From Ariolimax columbianus (lineage: Eukaryota > Mollusca > Gastropoda > Stylommatophora > Arionidae), in the NCBI GenBank assembly GCA_036924085.1, contig JAVGWX010000025.1, positions 28,566,450-28,630,449 of the forward strand: a DNA stretch of 64,000 nt, read 5' to 3'. Under the pieces are notes generated by a model. That model did not search any database. It was not told the DNA's origin and saw only the letters and a program-made list of their open reading frames with translations. Both the position numbers and the translations under genes were made by a program. Below, one piece after another: positions 29,455 through 40,378 of the stretch. Within the stretch, counting starts at the first letter, position 1. Each line of letters begins with the position of its first letter.

Positions 29455-29636
29455 TTAAACCATGTGCAATAACATTGATTCTTTGACAACTAAACTAGAT
29501 AGCAGGAAATATTTTTGTAGTCAAGAGAGTGGTGAATACTTGGAATGCATTGTCACAGGAAATAGTAAGGGCAGGGTCAATTAATGAATTCAAGAATAGA
29601 CTGGATGTTTAGAAATTATTTTTAGATCACGTGGAT
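29455..29636 (+). mobile_element. CR1-like LINE fragment, second piece
   Basis: CTAGATAGCAGGAAATATTT then GAGAGTGGTGAATACTTGGA and GTCACAGGAAATAGTAAGGG correspond to the RKYFFSQRVVSAWNALPGEV coding region. SINE-A is inserted after 29636. Confidence 0.8.
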
Positions 29637-29900
29637 AGGGACGGCGTGGTCTAGTGGTTAAGTGACACGGCTCACAACCAGAAGGTGCTGGGTTCGATCC
29701 CCATCACAGCACTGGCAGTTACCCCGGGGAAGCAAAACCCTTAGAAAATGCAGGAGGAAGCAGACCCTTACATAAAATGCATGCTGAAGTCGGATGCACT
29801 GGGCCGACAGGCGCAACATAAAAACCACAGTGCAATGCACACCGCCTTGGGGATAAGTAAAATAAGGCGAACGCTAAAAAAAAAAAAAAAAAAAAAAAAA
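29637..29900 (+). mobile_element. SINE-A, full length with 13-bp target-site duplication
   Basis: GACGGCGTGGTCTAGTGG head, B box GGGTTCGATCCCC near 29691, and an A-run of ~24 at 29877-29900. AGATCACGTGGAT is present at 29624-29636 and 29901-29913. Confidence 0.96.
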
Positions 29901-29913
29901 AGATCACGTGGAT

Positions 29914-29995
29914 GTAAAAGAAACTGGTTGTATACAAGCTCTGCAGAGTCTTCTAAACCAGTAAAAAGACATTAACGTAAGTCAAGTTCTAAGTT
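29914..29995 (+). mobile_element. CR1-like LINE 3' tail
   Basis: AAACTGGTTGTATACAAGCT, CTGCAGAGTCTTCTAAACCA and an AAAGACATTAACGTAAG end complete the LINE interrupted at 29636. Confidence 0.85.
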
Positions 29996-30019
29996 AAGCA
30001 GTGAAAAATGTTATAAAAT

Positions 30020-30550
30020 GCAATTTTAGGTATTATAAAAAGAAATATTAAACATAAGGGCAAGGAAATGGTAGTCAAACTGTATTAAACATTGGGTAGA
30101 CGTAGATTGGAGTACTGTGTACAGGCGTGGAGTCCTTATTGCAGAGGGGATATAAACATGCTGGAAAGGATACAAAGAACAGCGACAAAACTGATAGTAG
30201 GATTCCAGAATTACAGTTATGAGGAAAGACTGTCTACAGTGTCTATAAAAGAGAAGAATTCGAGCTGACAATACAGGTTTATAAGATGATCAAATGAACG
30301 GATAAATTAGACTATAACAAGTTTTTGATTAGATTACAAGTTCAGAGTAGATTGTGTGGAATATTTTTTTAGTTATAGAGTGGTGAATGCTTGAAATGCA
30401 TTGCCATAGGAAATAGTGGGAGCAGAGTCAGTTAATGCACTCAAAAATATATTGGATGTTTTTAGTAATTTTTAGATTAAATTGGGTGACATAAACTGTT
30501 TGTAAACAGGCTCTGCAGGGCCTGTTAAATCAGTTTAAAGAAGTTAAGTT
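30020..30550 (+). pseudogene. CR1-like LINE C-terminal region with tail, decayed
   Basis: The + strand contains RLEYCVQAWSPYCRGDINML, RTATKLIVGFQNYSYEERL and shifted later codons, then the 3' UTR GTAAACAGGCTCTGCAGGGC, CTGTTAAATCAGTTTAAAG and TTAAGTTAA. It is the same family as 14205-17230 and 43917-44330, here with many stops. Confidence 0.85.
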
Positions 30551-30584
30551 AAAAGAATGAATAAAGGGATAATTGTCATACTGT

Positions 30585-31200
30585 GGAATGGTCAACGCAG
30601 AAATCTTAGACAGACTGCCAAGTTAATGAGCGAAATAGATGGGATTAATTGAGGGATAAATTGTATGGCGACAAGAGAAATCTCAGACAGGCCACCAAGT
30701 TAATGAGCGAAATAGATGGGATTAATTGAGGAATAAATTGTATGGCGACAAGAGAAATCTCAGACAGGCCGCCAAATTAATGAGGGATATAGATGGGATT
30801 AATTGAGGAATAAATTGTATGGCGACAAGAGAAATCTCAGACAGGCCGCCAAATTAATGAGGGATATAGATGGGATTAATTGAGGAATAAATTGTATGGC
30901 GACAAGAGAAATCTCAGACAGGCCGCCAAATTAATGAGGGATATAGATGGGATTAATTGAGGAATAAATTGTATGGCGACAAGAGAAATCTCAGACAGGC
31001 CGCCAAATTAATGAGGGATATAGATGGGATTAATTGAGGAATAAATTGTATGGCGACAAGAGAAATCTCAGACAGGCTACCAAATTAATGAGGGATATAG
31101 ATGGGATTAATTGAGGGATAAATTGTATGGCGACAAGAGAAATCTCAGACAGGCCGCCAAATTAATGAGGGATATAGATGGGATTAATTGAGGGATTAAT
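30585..31200 (+). repeat. 77-bp tandem repeat (~8 units)
   Basis: Units contain TTGTATGGCGACAAGAGAAA, TCTCAGACAGGCCGCCAAAT, TAATGAGGGATATAGATGGG and ATTAATTGAGGAATA. A related single segment (TTAATTGAGGAATAAACTCT) lies at 33770. Confidence 0.96.
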
Positions 31201-31299
31201 TGTAATCCAGAGAAACAGGCATAAAATAACAGAAATGTTATGAATAATTTTTTTTAAACAAAAATACTATCCCAGAAATTTTCTAGGTAGCTCTTTTTT

Positions 31300-31400
31300 T
31301 GGCAACACACTCTGTCCACCTGTCCACTAGCTTGTGGATGTCCAACACACTCTGTCCACTAGCTTGTGGATGTCCAATACACTTTGTCCACTAGGTTGTG
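31300..31400 (+). repeat. ~32-bp tandem repeat (3 units)
   Basis: ACACTCTGTCCACTAGCTTG+TGGATGTCCA repeats about three times next to a mariner fragment. Confidence 0.85.
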
Positions 31401-31424
31401 GATACCCTCTAGATACCCTCGGTG

Positions 31425-31841
31425 TCAGCTGCCTTGAGACCCATCTGCTACATACTTTCCTATAACACGGCCGTTGTGGACAATTTTGTGCACAGTGCTG
31501 CGGCTAGTGTTGAAATCTTTGGCTATTTCATCAAAAGTGACTTGCATGTTGCCACAGACTAGCTGGTTGATCTGCTGTTTCACTGTATCAGTTGCCCCCA
31601 TTGCTGGTCTCCCACGCCGCAGTTCATCAATAATATTTTGTCTTCCGTTTTGAAATCTTTCTTCCCATTCATATTCTCTCCTCTGACTCAAACAACTGTC
31701 TCCATACTGGTCCTTCATGCTTCCGTAGATTCCAGAAGGTATCCCTCTGACCAAAAAAAAGTAATAACACCTTGTCGTTCTTCCACAATGAAAGTCGACA
31801 AGTGGGGCAGCCATGTTGTACATTATATTGCACATGCTCAT
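31425..31841 (-). pseudogene. mariner-like transposase N-terminal fragment
   Basis: The open 138 codons on minus include YYFFLVRGIPSGIYGSMKDQ, YGDSCLSQRREYEWEERFQN, a GRPA linker and FDEIAKDFNTSRSTVHKIVH, i.e. the paired HTH DNA-binding region of mariner/SETMAR-type transposases. It stops before the DD(34)D catalytic core, so it cannot be an active transposase. Confidence 0.85.
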
Positions 31842-31869
31842 ACTGCTCGGTCGTCACAAATGTCTTCTT

Positions 31870-32165
31870 CGTCTTTTACATTCAGGTTTTTTGGTTATGT
31901 TAGATCTGTAGTGCCATCGCTAGGACTAAGTCTGCAGTCCTCTCCAGATCCAGTTGGCAGCTTCTGTGTCACCTCTGCTCCCTCTGGCCAGGCCTGGCAT
32001 CGTAGGTCTCTGTGTATTGGGCTGTTTTGTAGGATGAGTTCAGGGGTCTGGACTCCTGTTCCACATGGGTTAGTAACTGTCACAATCCGTACATTATTAT
32101 TAGTTGTCCATCGCAAGCGATGTTGGCCACATCAACAGATGGTTTGTTCTTCATGATGTAACTTG
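31870..32165 (-). mobile_element. RH-LINE-type 3' end, decayed
   Basis: The minus strand gives KYSASYIMKNKPSVDVANI, then NSPIHRDLRCQAWPEGAEVT, a shifted form of the CPxxxxLRxxxWPxG...KLWGxxxDLxxTxxF ending of RNase H LINEs. The 3' tail is CGAAGAAGAC. Confidence 0.65.
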
Positions 32166-32199
32166 CGCTGTATTTGGATTATAGTGAGATAGAAACTGT

Positions 32200-32425
32200 G
32201 CTTGCCATCGACCTCACTCTCTCGTCCTGAGCTACTTTGAACCAGTGACAAGACATTAGTCAAGAGGACTAGAGGCAACTCATAATGCAGGTAGTGAGAC
32301 CAAGGATCACTATGATAATTGTGGGATTCAAAAGTCTACCATTTCTGTTCATTGCTTTGGGAGGCAAGTGCCTAACCTCTCGACTACAGCATCCCCCAGA
32401 AGAGTCTGTAGACAACCAGTGGTGC
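32200..32425 (-). repeat. SINE-D-like remnant
   Basis: CCTCACTCTCTCGTCCTGAG, ACCAGTGACAAGACATTAG and GAGGACTAGAGGCAACTC follow the order of 14060-14160, strongly diverged. Confidence 0.5.
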
Positions 32426-32454
32426 ATTCCAGTCGTGTATTTTGGCCCAAAAGT

Positions 32455-32608
32455 GACCAGCGGACGATTGGGATGTTCATGCCCGATCCATCCACCCCCC
32501 CCCCCAGTCACCCTCACGTAGTCATGCTAGCACTGTAGGGGTCTGGGCTGATGGATCTGGGCTTATCATTGACCAGCTCTTTCCTGATCAGAGGGCCAAT
32601 GCTGATTA
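32455..32608 (+). repeat. Dispersed repeat R6, copy 1
   Basis: GATTGGGATGTTCATGCCCG, CATGCTAGCACTGTAGG and CAGCTCTTTCCTGATC recur in the same order at 60443-60600. A 13-C run interrupts it. Nature unknown. Confidence 0.6.
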
Positions 32609-32611
32609 GGG

Positions 32612-32732
32612 ATGATGGCTTGGCTTGGCTTCGTTTGGCTTGGCTTGGTTTGGTTTGGCTTGGCTTAGCTTCGTTTGGCTTGGCTTCGTTTGGCTTGGCT
32701 TGGCTTCGTTTGGCTTAGCTTGGCTTTGCTTC
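32612..32732 (+). repeat. TTGGC/TCGTT pentanucleotide repeat
   Basis: Runs of GGCTT with TCGTTTGGCTT interspersions, directly followed by SINE-B. Confidence 0.95.
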
Positions 32733-32737
32733 GTTTG

Positions 32738-33060
32738 ATATCAATCTCCCACTACCAAACCCTGAAAGGGCTTAAGTAGCAGAATGTAGTCCAGAGAACG
32801 GAATGCATTGTTTCGTAGTTTAGAGCTTGACTGCGATATTTGCACCTTTCGGTCCAACATATCCGACGTCAGCAAGCATTTTTTTTAGTACCGGGTTAGC
32901 ATTCCCTCTTCGATCCCTTCTCCTTAGCCAGTCTGCCCTGCTGCAGCCTGTTATCCAGGATCACCGCATGGAGGTGTAGAAGGGTCTTGGCAGCTCTGGT
33001 TCGCTGGTCCTGACGCTAGCAGTCAGCTATGGGTCGCTGACCACTACAGCTCAATCGCTG
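32738..33060 (-). mobile_element. SINE-B, nearly full length
   Basis: ATCAATCTCCCACTACCAAA through GGATCACCGCATGGAGGTG to GCTGACCACTACAGCTCA. The GAA tail is replaced by the pentanucleotide array. Confidence 0.9.
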
Positions 33061-33189
33061 CTCCAATTAGGGATGATGATTTCACTAGTTCTGTCCGGCT
33101 GCATATCACTCCGACCGCCTCAACTCTGTGTTGTTTACTTGGAAATTTGCTGCTCCTTGAGACATGCATTATTGTTGTTGGTGGATGAT

Positions 33190-33590
33190 TTTCATAGGTT
33201 TAATCATTTTCATAGGTTTAATAATTTTCATAGGTTTAACAATTTTCATAGGTTTAACAATTTTCATAGGTTTAATAATTTTCATAGGTTTAATAATTTT
33301 CATAGGTTTAACAATTTTCATAGGTTTAACAATTTTCATAGGTTTAATAATTTTCATAGGTTTAACAATTTTCATAGGCTTAACAATTTTCATAGGCGTA
33401 ACAATTTTCATAGGTTTAACAATTTTCATAGGTTTAACAATTTTCATAGGTTTAACAATTTTCATAGGTTTAATAATTTTCAAAGGTTTAATCATTTTCA
33501 TATGTTTAATAAATTTCATATTTTCATAAATTTCATATTTTCATATGTTTAATAAATTTCATAGATTTTTAATAAATTTTATATTTTCAT
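33190..33590 (+). repeat. 18-bp tandem repeat
   Basis: The unit TTTCATAGGTTTAACAAT repeats about 20 times with C/T and G/A variants and decays after 33480. Its 18-bp period keeps several frames open on both strands. I do not treat these as genes. Confidence 0.97.
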
Positions 33591-33989
33591 AGATTTCCCC
33601 AATGATATCTGCATGATACTGGGTTGTGTAGAGACAAAGATTTTCCGTTGTTCAAACTCTTCCATGCACATTTTGTCATAAAATTGATGTTTCTTAATGG
33701 CTGTAGCTCGTGTATGGCGAAAAGAAGATTCTGAGTCAGACAAACAGGTTTATGTGGGAAATGTACGTGGTTAATTGAGGAATAAACTCTACAGTGACGT
33801 GAGAACGTTCGATGGTTCGGGATTCCATGCCTGGGATGGATAGAGTGGTGGGGTAAACGTTTGGATGTTGTCTCTGGCTTATATTCCCATCAGAGCTGTT
33901 ATTGTCTAGTGTAATGTGTGTTACTTTCTTACTGCTGCGAGCTATGTTCAATAATTTTGTTTGATTCGTGTATTTCATATGCATACTTG

Positions 33990-34240
33990 GGGACGGCGTG
34001 GCCTAGTGGTTAAGTAGCACGGCTCACAACCAGAAGGTGCTGGGTTCGATCCCCATCACAGCACCGGCCGTTACCCCGGGGAAGCAAACCCTTAGAAAAT
34101 GCAGGAGGAAGCAGACCCTTACATAAAATGCATGCTGAAGTCGGATGCACTGGGCCGACAGGCGCAAAATAAAAACCACAGTGTAACGCATACACGCCTT
34201 GGGGAATAGATAAATAAGGCGAACGCAAAAAAAAAAAAAA
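33990..34240 (+). mobile_element. SINE-A, full length with 12-bp target-site duplication
   Basis: GGACGGCGTGGCCTAGTGG head, B box GGGTTCGATCCCC near 34043, A-run 34227-34240. TATGCATACTTG at 33978-33989 and 34241-34252. A good reference copy of the family. Confidence 0.97.
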
Positions 34241-34524
34241 TATGCATACTTGACAACTGATCCCAATGTGAGCCCGGAAATCAGACCAATGAAAATGCTT
34301 GTACCAGACCAATCCTGAGTTACAGCTAGTCGTCTTGATTTATCGTCTTGCCACTGGTCCAAGGTAACTCGGGACCAGAGAGTGAAGTTGATGACCAGCG
34401 CAGTTGCTTCCTCATTGTAATCCAAATACAGCGCAAGTTACATCATCACGACAGAGCCATCTGATGATGCTGCCGTTATCGCTTGCGGTGGGCAACTAAA
34501 GACTAGACCAAAAACAATCCTTGG

Positions 34525-35325
34525 CCAAGACCAGTGAAACCCATATACCAGACCAGCAAAAATCCATATACCAGACCAATAAAAACCCATATACCAGACC
34601 AACAAAAACCCTCACCCCAGACCAATAAAATCCCTCACCCCAGACCAACAAAAACCCTCACCCCAGACTAATAAAAACCCTCACCTCAGACCAATAAAAT
34701 CCCTCACCCCAGACCAACAAAAACCCTCACCCCAGACTAATAAAAACCCTCACCTCAGACCAATAAAATCCCTCACCCCAGACCAACAAAAACCCTCATC
34801 CCAGACCAACAAATACCCTCAACCCAGACCAACAAAAACTTCATCCCAGACCAACAAAAACCCTCATCCCAGACCAACAAAAACCCTCACCCCAGACCAA
34901 CAAATACCCTCACCCAGACCAACAAAAACCCTCACCCCAGACCAACAAAAACCCTCATCCCAGACCAACAAAAACCCTCATCCCAGACCAACAAAAACCC
35001 TCACTCTAGACCAACAAAAACCTTCACCCCAGACCAATAAAAACCCAAATACTATATCAACAAAAATCCTCACCCCAGACCAACAAAAACCCTCATCCCA
35101 GACCAACAAATACCCTCACCCCAGACCAACAAAAACCCTCACCCCAGATCAACAAAAACCCTCATCCCAGACCAACAAATACCCTCACCCCAGACCAACA
35201 AAAACCCTCACCCCAGACCAACAAAAACCCTCACTCCAGACCAACAAAATCCTTCACCCCAGACCAATAAAAACCCAAATACTATATCAACAAAAATCCT
35301 CACCCCAGACCAACAAATATTGGTA
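34525..35325 (+). repeat. 23-bp tandem repeat (~35 units)
   Basis: The unit ACCAACAAAAACCCTCACCC+CAG varies (ATCCCAG, CAATAAAA, AAATACC). A larger block including AATACTATATCAACAAAAAT is duplicated at ~35050 and ~35280. Confidence 0.96.
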
Positions 35326-35384
35326 CCTCAGACTACGATCGTCAAAGTAATCCATTTTAGAAGTCACACAATTTCATATATATC

Positions 35385-35680
35385 TTCTTCATCGATCAAC
35401 TGATGCTGTGCTTCTAGTCCGATGAGGTTCACGAAGGAGACTTCCTTTCAGGTCTTCGCCAGTCCCCCCAAGCTTTTCAAGCATGGTCGCTCACGCAGGT
35501 CAGACTGGCTCTCTCTGGTCTGCTTAGTTAGGGCATTCTTGCAGAATATGTTCCGGTGCTTGCTTGGGTGCTCCCGAATCGCACGTGGCAGTGTCTCTGA
35601 AACCCATTCTGGGGAGGTGAGCCTTAAGTCTGCAATGTCATGCTCTGAGTCTGAAGATCTTTATCTGCCCATCTATTTAG
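35385..35680 (-). mobile_element. RH-LINE-type 3' end
   Basis: On minus: SSDSEHDIADLRLTSPEWV, SKHRNIFCKNALTKQTRESQ and LKSLGGLAKTWKEVSFVNLI then GLEAQHQLIDEED. The KLxGxLxxLxxTxxFVxxxGL pattern is the usual RNase H LINE end. The tail is ATGAAGAAGATAT. Confidence 0.6.
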
Positions 35681-35840
35681 ATTAGAAATAGAATTTAGAC
35701 AATTTTAACTGCAGCCACCAAGATATTCACAATAACAAACAGAAAAATAGAAAATTGCATTGTAAAATTATTTTCCGTCATAAATTAAAATAATACCACC
35801 ACTTTTCCATAGCAGATAACAATTCATTTACATGTTTCAG

Positions 35841-36089
35841 AGGATGGCGTGGCCTAGTGGTAAGTGGCATGGCTCACAAACCGAAGGTGCTGGGTTCGAT
35901 CCCCATCACAGCACCGGCCGTTATCCCGGGGAAGCAAACCCTTAGAAAATGCAGGAGGAAGTAGACCCTTACATAAAATGCATGCTGAAGTCGGATACAC
36001 TGGGCCGACAGGTGCAAAATAAAAACCACAGTGCAACGCACACCGCCTTGGGGATTAGAGAAATAACTTAATAAATAACTAAAAAAAAA
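35841..36089 (+). mobile_element. SINE-A, full length
   Basis: AGGATGGCGTGGCCTAGTGG head, B box GGGTTCGATCCCC, A-run at 36080-36089. Confidence 0.95.
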
Positions 36090-36108
36090 CATTTTCATGT
36101 TTTCTTTA

Positions 36109-36417
36109 TTATTTTACTTGCACTTTGGTGTGTGCATTTTGAAAGAGGTTTGATGACCCAGGCTGGGACAATGCCCCCTCATCAGAAGTGTAATAATTTA
36201 TCAGGCATTTTGGAATTGCTTTCATAAATTGATGACAAACTATCTGTGTCAAATATGGCTCCTCTTCGCTTTCCATGATATTTTGCGGTAAATATAACAC
36301 TCTAGAAACACACACTTGTCGAGCAGGCTTAGCACTTGTAGGCAAAGGACTAGCCATAGCATTACAAACATATTTGGGAATATTTGGGATTGCCATACAG
36401 ATAGTATATAACGCCAT
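36109..36417 (-). other. Unrecognised 102-codon open frame
   Basis: The translation has a mixed composition with several cysteines (QVCVSRVLYLPQNIMESEEE, QIVCHQFMKAIPKCLINYYT). I recognise no family, and no flanking splice sites or promoter stand out. It lies between SINE-A copies. It may be a chance frame or a piece of an unknown element. Confidence 0.2.
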
Positions 36418-36426
36418 TGGCTCTTT

Positions 36427-36462
36427 TTGTGGGTTTTTTTTTTGCGTTTGCCTTATTTATCT
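36427..36462 (-). mobile_element. SINE-A 3' end scrap
   Basis: GGTTTTTTTTTTGCGTTTGC then CTTATTTATCTC matches only the tail end of SINE-A. Confidence 0.55.
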
Positions 36463-36611
36463 CTTTCATTGATAGCAGCAGATTGAGAACGACGACGAAA
36501 AAGAAGACGGTTTATGCAGCTTGTTGGTTGAAATGGGTCTAATGCGCCCGACTCCGCTTGACCCTTGTTTTATTTCAAAGTTTAACAGTCTGTGAATTAT
36601 TTTATTCATCT

Positions 36612-36833
36612 ATTTTTTTTTTTTTTCGTTCGCCTTATATCTCAAATCCCCAAGGCGGTGTGAGTTGCACAGTGGTTTTTATTTTGCGCCTGTCGCCCAG
36701 TGCATCTGACTTCAGCATGCATTTTATGCAAGGGTCTGCTTCCTCCTGCATTTTCTAAGAGTTTGCTTCCACGGGGTAACGGCCGGTGCTGGGATGGGGG
36801 TCGAACCCAGCACCTTCTGGTTGTGAGCCGTGC
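36612..36833 (-). mobile_element. SINE-A, nearly full length
   Basis: T-run 36612-36626, CGTTCGCCTTATATCTCAAA, B box GGGTCGAACCC near 36799. The head's last bases (A-box region) are missing. Confidence 0.92.
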
Positions 36834-36840
36834 CTTTTCG

Positions 36841-37456
36841 TCTTGTCTTGTCCCTCTCTCGGTCTGCCTTGTTTGCTCCAAGGGAAAGGTGATACCAATA
36901 CATTTGGAACAAGGCAAGCTGCAGGATCACCAATGCTCTTTCTGATCACCTGTCAAGGCTTCATTCCAAGACAAGCCGTCGACCAAGGCTAAGGGCCTGG
37001 TCTGCTCTGCTACAACACTCAGCTGAGGTTGCCTTTCCTCACTCTAGGATAAGGCATTCTATCCTCTTGCTTGTGCTCCCTCGCATATTGTCAGTTGTCA
37101 GGTTTAGTAGACGCTGACCAACTTTCTGAGTTATCAGAAAACAGATTGCACAGCCATATCTGACAAAACCCGACAAGATACGCCAGTGTCTTATCTGCAA
37201 GGCTTCAGAGTTTTCCTTCTCCTAGATGAGCTACCTTCCTAGGCTTTTGAGCCCCACCAAAAATGTGTCTATCAACAACCGAATCTGATGAAAATGTCTA
37301 CCTGCCAGAAGTCTAATTTACTGCTTAAATCTTGTACCAAGAATGCATCGTTTAATTTATAATCAATTATCGGCAACCACATCTAGAACTTGTTCCGGCA
37401 CAACGGTACTCTCAAAGCAACTCTTGACAGCTTTGTTTCGGAGTGTAAGTGTTATC
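36841..37456. other. Unassigned interval
   Basis: About 600 bp without a recognised repeat, exon or protein match on either strand. Confidence 0.4.
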
Positions 37457-37596
37457 GTCTTCTTCTACGTTCGTTCTCAATCTCCCGCTACGAAGTGCTG
37501 AACAGGGTTTGCAAGTAGCAAGATGCAGTCCAGAGAACGGAATGCGTTTTTTCGCTAGTTTTTACAGCTGAACTGCGATATTTGCACCTTTCGGCA
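37457..37596 (-). mobile_element. SINE-B 3' half
   Basis: TCGTCTTCTTCTACGTTCG, TCCCGCTACGAAGTGCTGAA and GCGATATTTGCACCTTTCGG, then similarity stops. Confidence 0.88.
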
Positions 37597-37611
37597 GGGT
37601 GTAAAAGTTAA

Positions 37612-37888
37612 AGCAAGCCATAGACATTAGAAGTGGTTAAGCCGGCGGCTTCATGATCAGGTGGTGTGGGATCGACTGGACTCCGCCGTCTTTTTCAGGA
37701 GTGCTTGATGCAAAGTCCACTGCATCTCGTAGTCGCCCCCTAGTCGTCTTGTCTTTGACTTGCCACTGGGATCGGGCGGCTCGAGACGAGAGAGAGGATA
37801 AAAAGTAGCGCAGTTAATCCTTACTAAAAATAGCGCTAGCAACATAAATTATGCCATCGTCGTCTTCGATGGACGGCAGCCTTTACCT
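37612..37888 (+). mobile_element. SINE-D, full length
   Basis: tRNA-like head AGAAGTGGTTAAGCCGGCGG with B-box-like GGGATCGACTGG near 37669, then ACTCCGCCGTCTTTTTCAGG, CATCTCGTAGTCGCCC, GACTTGCCACTGGGATCG and AGTAGCGCAGTTAATCC. It is the reference for the split copy at 13968-17284. Confidence 0.8.
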
Positions 37889-39438
37889 TAGACATTAGGG
37901 ATGAACTTTGACTCTCTCCATTATGGTCTGACCCTGTCGCTGTACACGCAATGCCTGACTGGGTCAGAGTGGAATGATATCAGCGTCACTGCACACAGCA
38001 TTGGACAGCATGTCACTTAAATAAGTAGGCTGCCAACCTAGCATTCCGTACATAATTTGTACTGATCATACTCTCTAATGAAATGACCCTTGTACATAAC
38101 GGTGTGTACGTGGAAGCAGACGGAGGGAGAGTCTCGCACACATTGACACGTATGCATATGTTAATTTTCAACTGCTGCTAGTTATATAAAAGTGCTATTT
38201 AAATTTATTTCTGATCCATGTTTTCTCGTGCAATTCATGTTTTTCCCCGAAAATTATTTAATTTATTATGAATTTTTGTCCTGCCATTAATGTGTTAATC
38301 AATATTTTAACCACAATATTCCTGTATTCTCTGTTTTTTTCAAAAGATAAATTCCTATCTAATCCATGTTTTCCGTAAAGTAAAATAGTCTAAGCCCTGT
38401 CGTTTCCTAACTTAATTTCTTGTCCTTGTTTCCGAAGTTAATTTCATGTCATATTCTCTTTTTGAACCCTGGCTACCCAGTCCGTAAAATTCCTTTCCGC
38501 TGTGCTCCTTAGAAAATACGCACAATTTAGACATTTGAGTAAAGCTATTTACCATGACAAAACTGTGTGCTCTGATTTAGTTATTCTATCTGAAATTGAC
38601 TGACCTTCTAATCTCCAATATTCCTACTTCAGTAGAGTGTGGAATATATTCATCAAATTTACTTGATACATTATGTGGGATACGCCCCCTGGATCGTAGT
38701 CTCATCCTCCGAGGAACAGATCTCGCTTGATCCTAATCAACAGACGAATGGTAATCTGAATCACACACATCTTGTCGTTCAAATACCAGCTGATCCTTCT
38801 CAGAATAATCACCATCTAAATCCAATTTATCAGCCTCAAATCCCTTGAAATTTTATTCGACAACTTGTTCTGTTTGCCTTTTAGAATGGCCCTGAATTTT
38901 CAAAACCCTTTTTCATCACGAAAATTAAGATGATTTTTTGTTGTAATCGTTGAGCCGCCATATTTATTTCCAAAAATGTGTGAACTGCTTAGATGTCACT
39001 ATATTATGGGTGGCTTGGAGAATGGGATTACACACCCCCAGATAATATGAGTGTACGAGTTCAAAGGGTTAGTGAAGTTAATTTAATTTATTTAAAAATT
39101 TTTTCTGTGAAATTCAAGGGGTTGCAATTTTTATCCAGATTAAACAAATTGATTTCTTATCCATATTTTCTCCCCAAAGCTAACTTCTGATCTAATCCAT
39201 GTTTTCTGGAAGTTACCTCCCTTACCACGCTTACTTCCCATGTTACTCTAACTGCTTTTTATACTGCTCAAGAAACCAATGTTTATGAGAATATCAAATG
39301 ACCACAGGATAGTGTTGTGTAATATATATAAATTTCTTGTTTATCTCTTTATATATGCATTTATTGTAAGCTTTATAATAGTCACTTTTTATATATTTTT
39401 TGTAGTTTATAGATCAACATATATTAAGACTTGATGGC
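37889..39438. other. Unassigned AT-rich interval
   Basis: About 1.5 kb with no recognised repeat. Open frames are short (65-69 codons) and featureless. This may be older unique intergenic DNA. Confidence 0.4.
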
Positions 39439-39443
39439 AACCA

Positions 39444-40133
39444 GGGGCGTTCAAATCAAACTGGGACTTTTTTTTCTAGTTTTACCTGAATGGGTTATAG
39501 CTGGCTGGAACTACTATCATTAGGAGCACTTGTGCCCTATTACTGCTAGATGGCCCACTTGACATCGGCCATGCACAGGACTGATAAATAAAAATGGCGG
39601 ACAACACTGTCAGTGCTTGCATGGAACAGCGTGTTGTGATGAAGTTTCTTGTGAAACCTTCTTAAATTTACAGAAGACTGCAATCACATTGCGGTGATGA
39701 GACACTCAGCCACAGAAAGACATCTGAATGGTGTAAACATTTTGGGAACGGCCGTACATCCGTGACTGATGGTCCTGTTCCTGCAAGATAATGCTCGACC
39801 TCATACGGTTGACCAACTATGTGCCATCTGCAGCAACTCGGCTAGGAGGTATTACCACATCCACCTTACAGCTCAGACCTAACTCCAAGTCATTTCCGCC
39901 TGTTTGGACCCCTAAAAGAATCACTCGGAGGTCAGCATTTCAGCACTGATGACGAAGTGAAACAGGCTGTCCTGGATTGGTTCAGACACACCGACAAATC
40001 TTTCAACGCTGAAGCTTTTCAAGCATTACATAAACGCTGGGATAAGTGTATAGATGTCGCAGAAGATTGTATCGACAAATAAATTGCATTTTGACTTCTT
40101 GATAAAAAAAGTCCTGGTTTTACTTGATCGCCC
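39444..40133 (+). mobile_element. Internally deleted mariner-like element with TIRs
   Basis: The left end GGGGCGTTCAAATCAAACTG then GGACTTTTTT and the inverted right end GGGCGATCAAGTAAAACCAG then GACTTTTTTT form ~30-bp terminal inverted repeats. Inside are CGDETLSHRKTSEWCKHFG then NGRTSVTD (HTH region) and LFLQDNARPHTVDQLCAIC (catalytic Asp region) only a few bases apart, so most of the catalytic domain is deleted. Frames are shifted. Non-autonomous. Confidence 0.82.
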
Positions 40134-40277
40134 GTCGTAGTTAAAGATGAGACCTTTCACGTTATAAGGGTAAGCGAGCTGTGACGCCGAGGGCTGTTTA
40201 AAAAAAAATCGTTTTCTAATAGTGACGTATTTATTATATATACAGGGAACATATATTTTCATTTAAATTGTTTTCAA

Positions 40278-40378
40278 AGGCAGAGTACGTTGTACTGTGT
40301 TTTGCGCCTTATATGTCAGTGCATCTGACTTCATCACATATTATTTAAATCGGTTCACTTCCTCTAGTGGTATGACCT
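40278..40378 (-). mobile_element. SINE-A middle part, strongly diverged
   Basis: AGGCAGAGTACGTTGTACTG, GCGCCTTATATGTCAGTGCA and TCTGACTTCATCACATATT keep the SINE-A order. Confidence 0.55.

Noticed and set aside
33073..33552. Open frames on both strands over the 18-bp repeat
   Set aside because: The period is divisible by 3 and the unit lacks stops in several frames; no other coding signal.
34035..34060. tRNA genes suggested by GGTTCGATCCC boxes
   Set aside because: All such boxes lie in SINE heads with a common non-tRNA body and tail and flanking duplications; no complete cloverleaf was seen.
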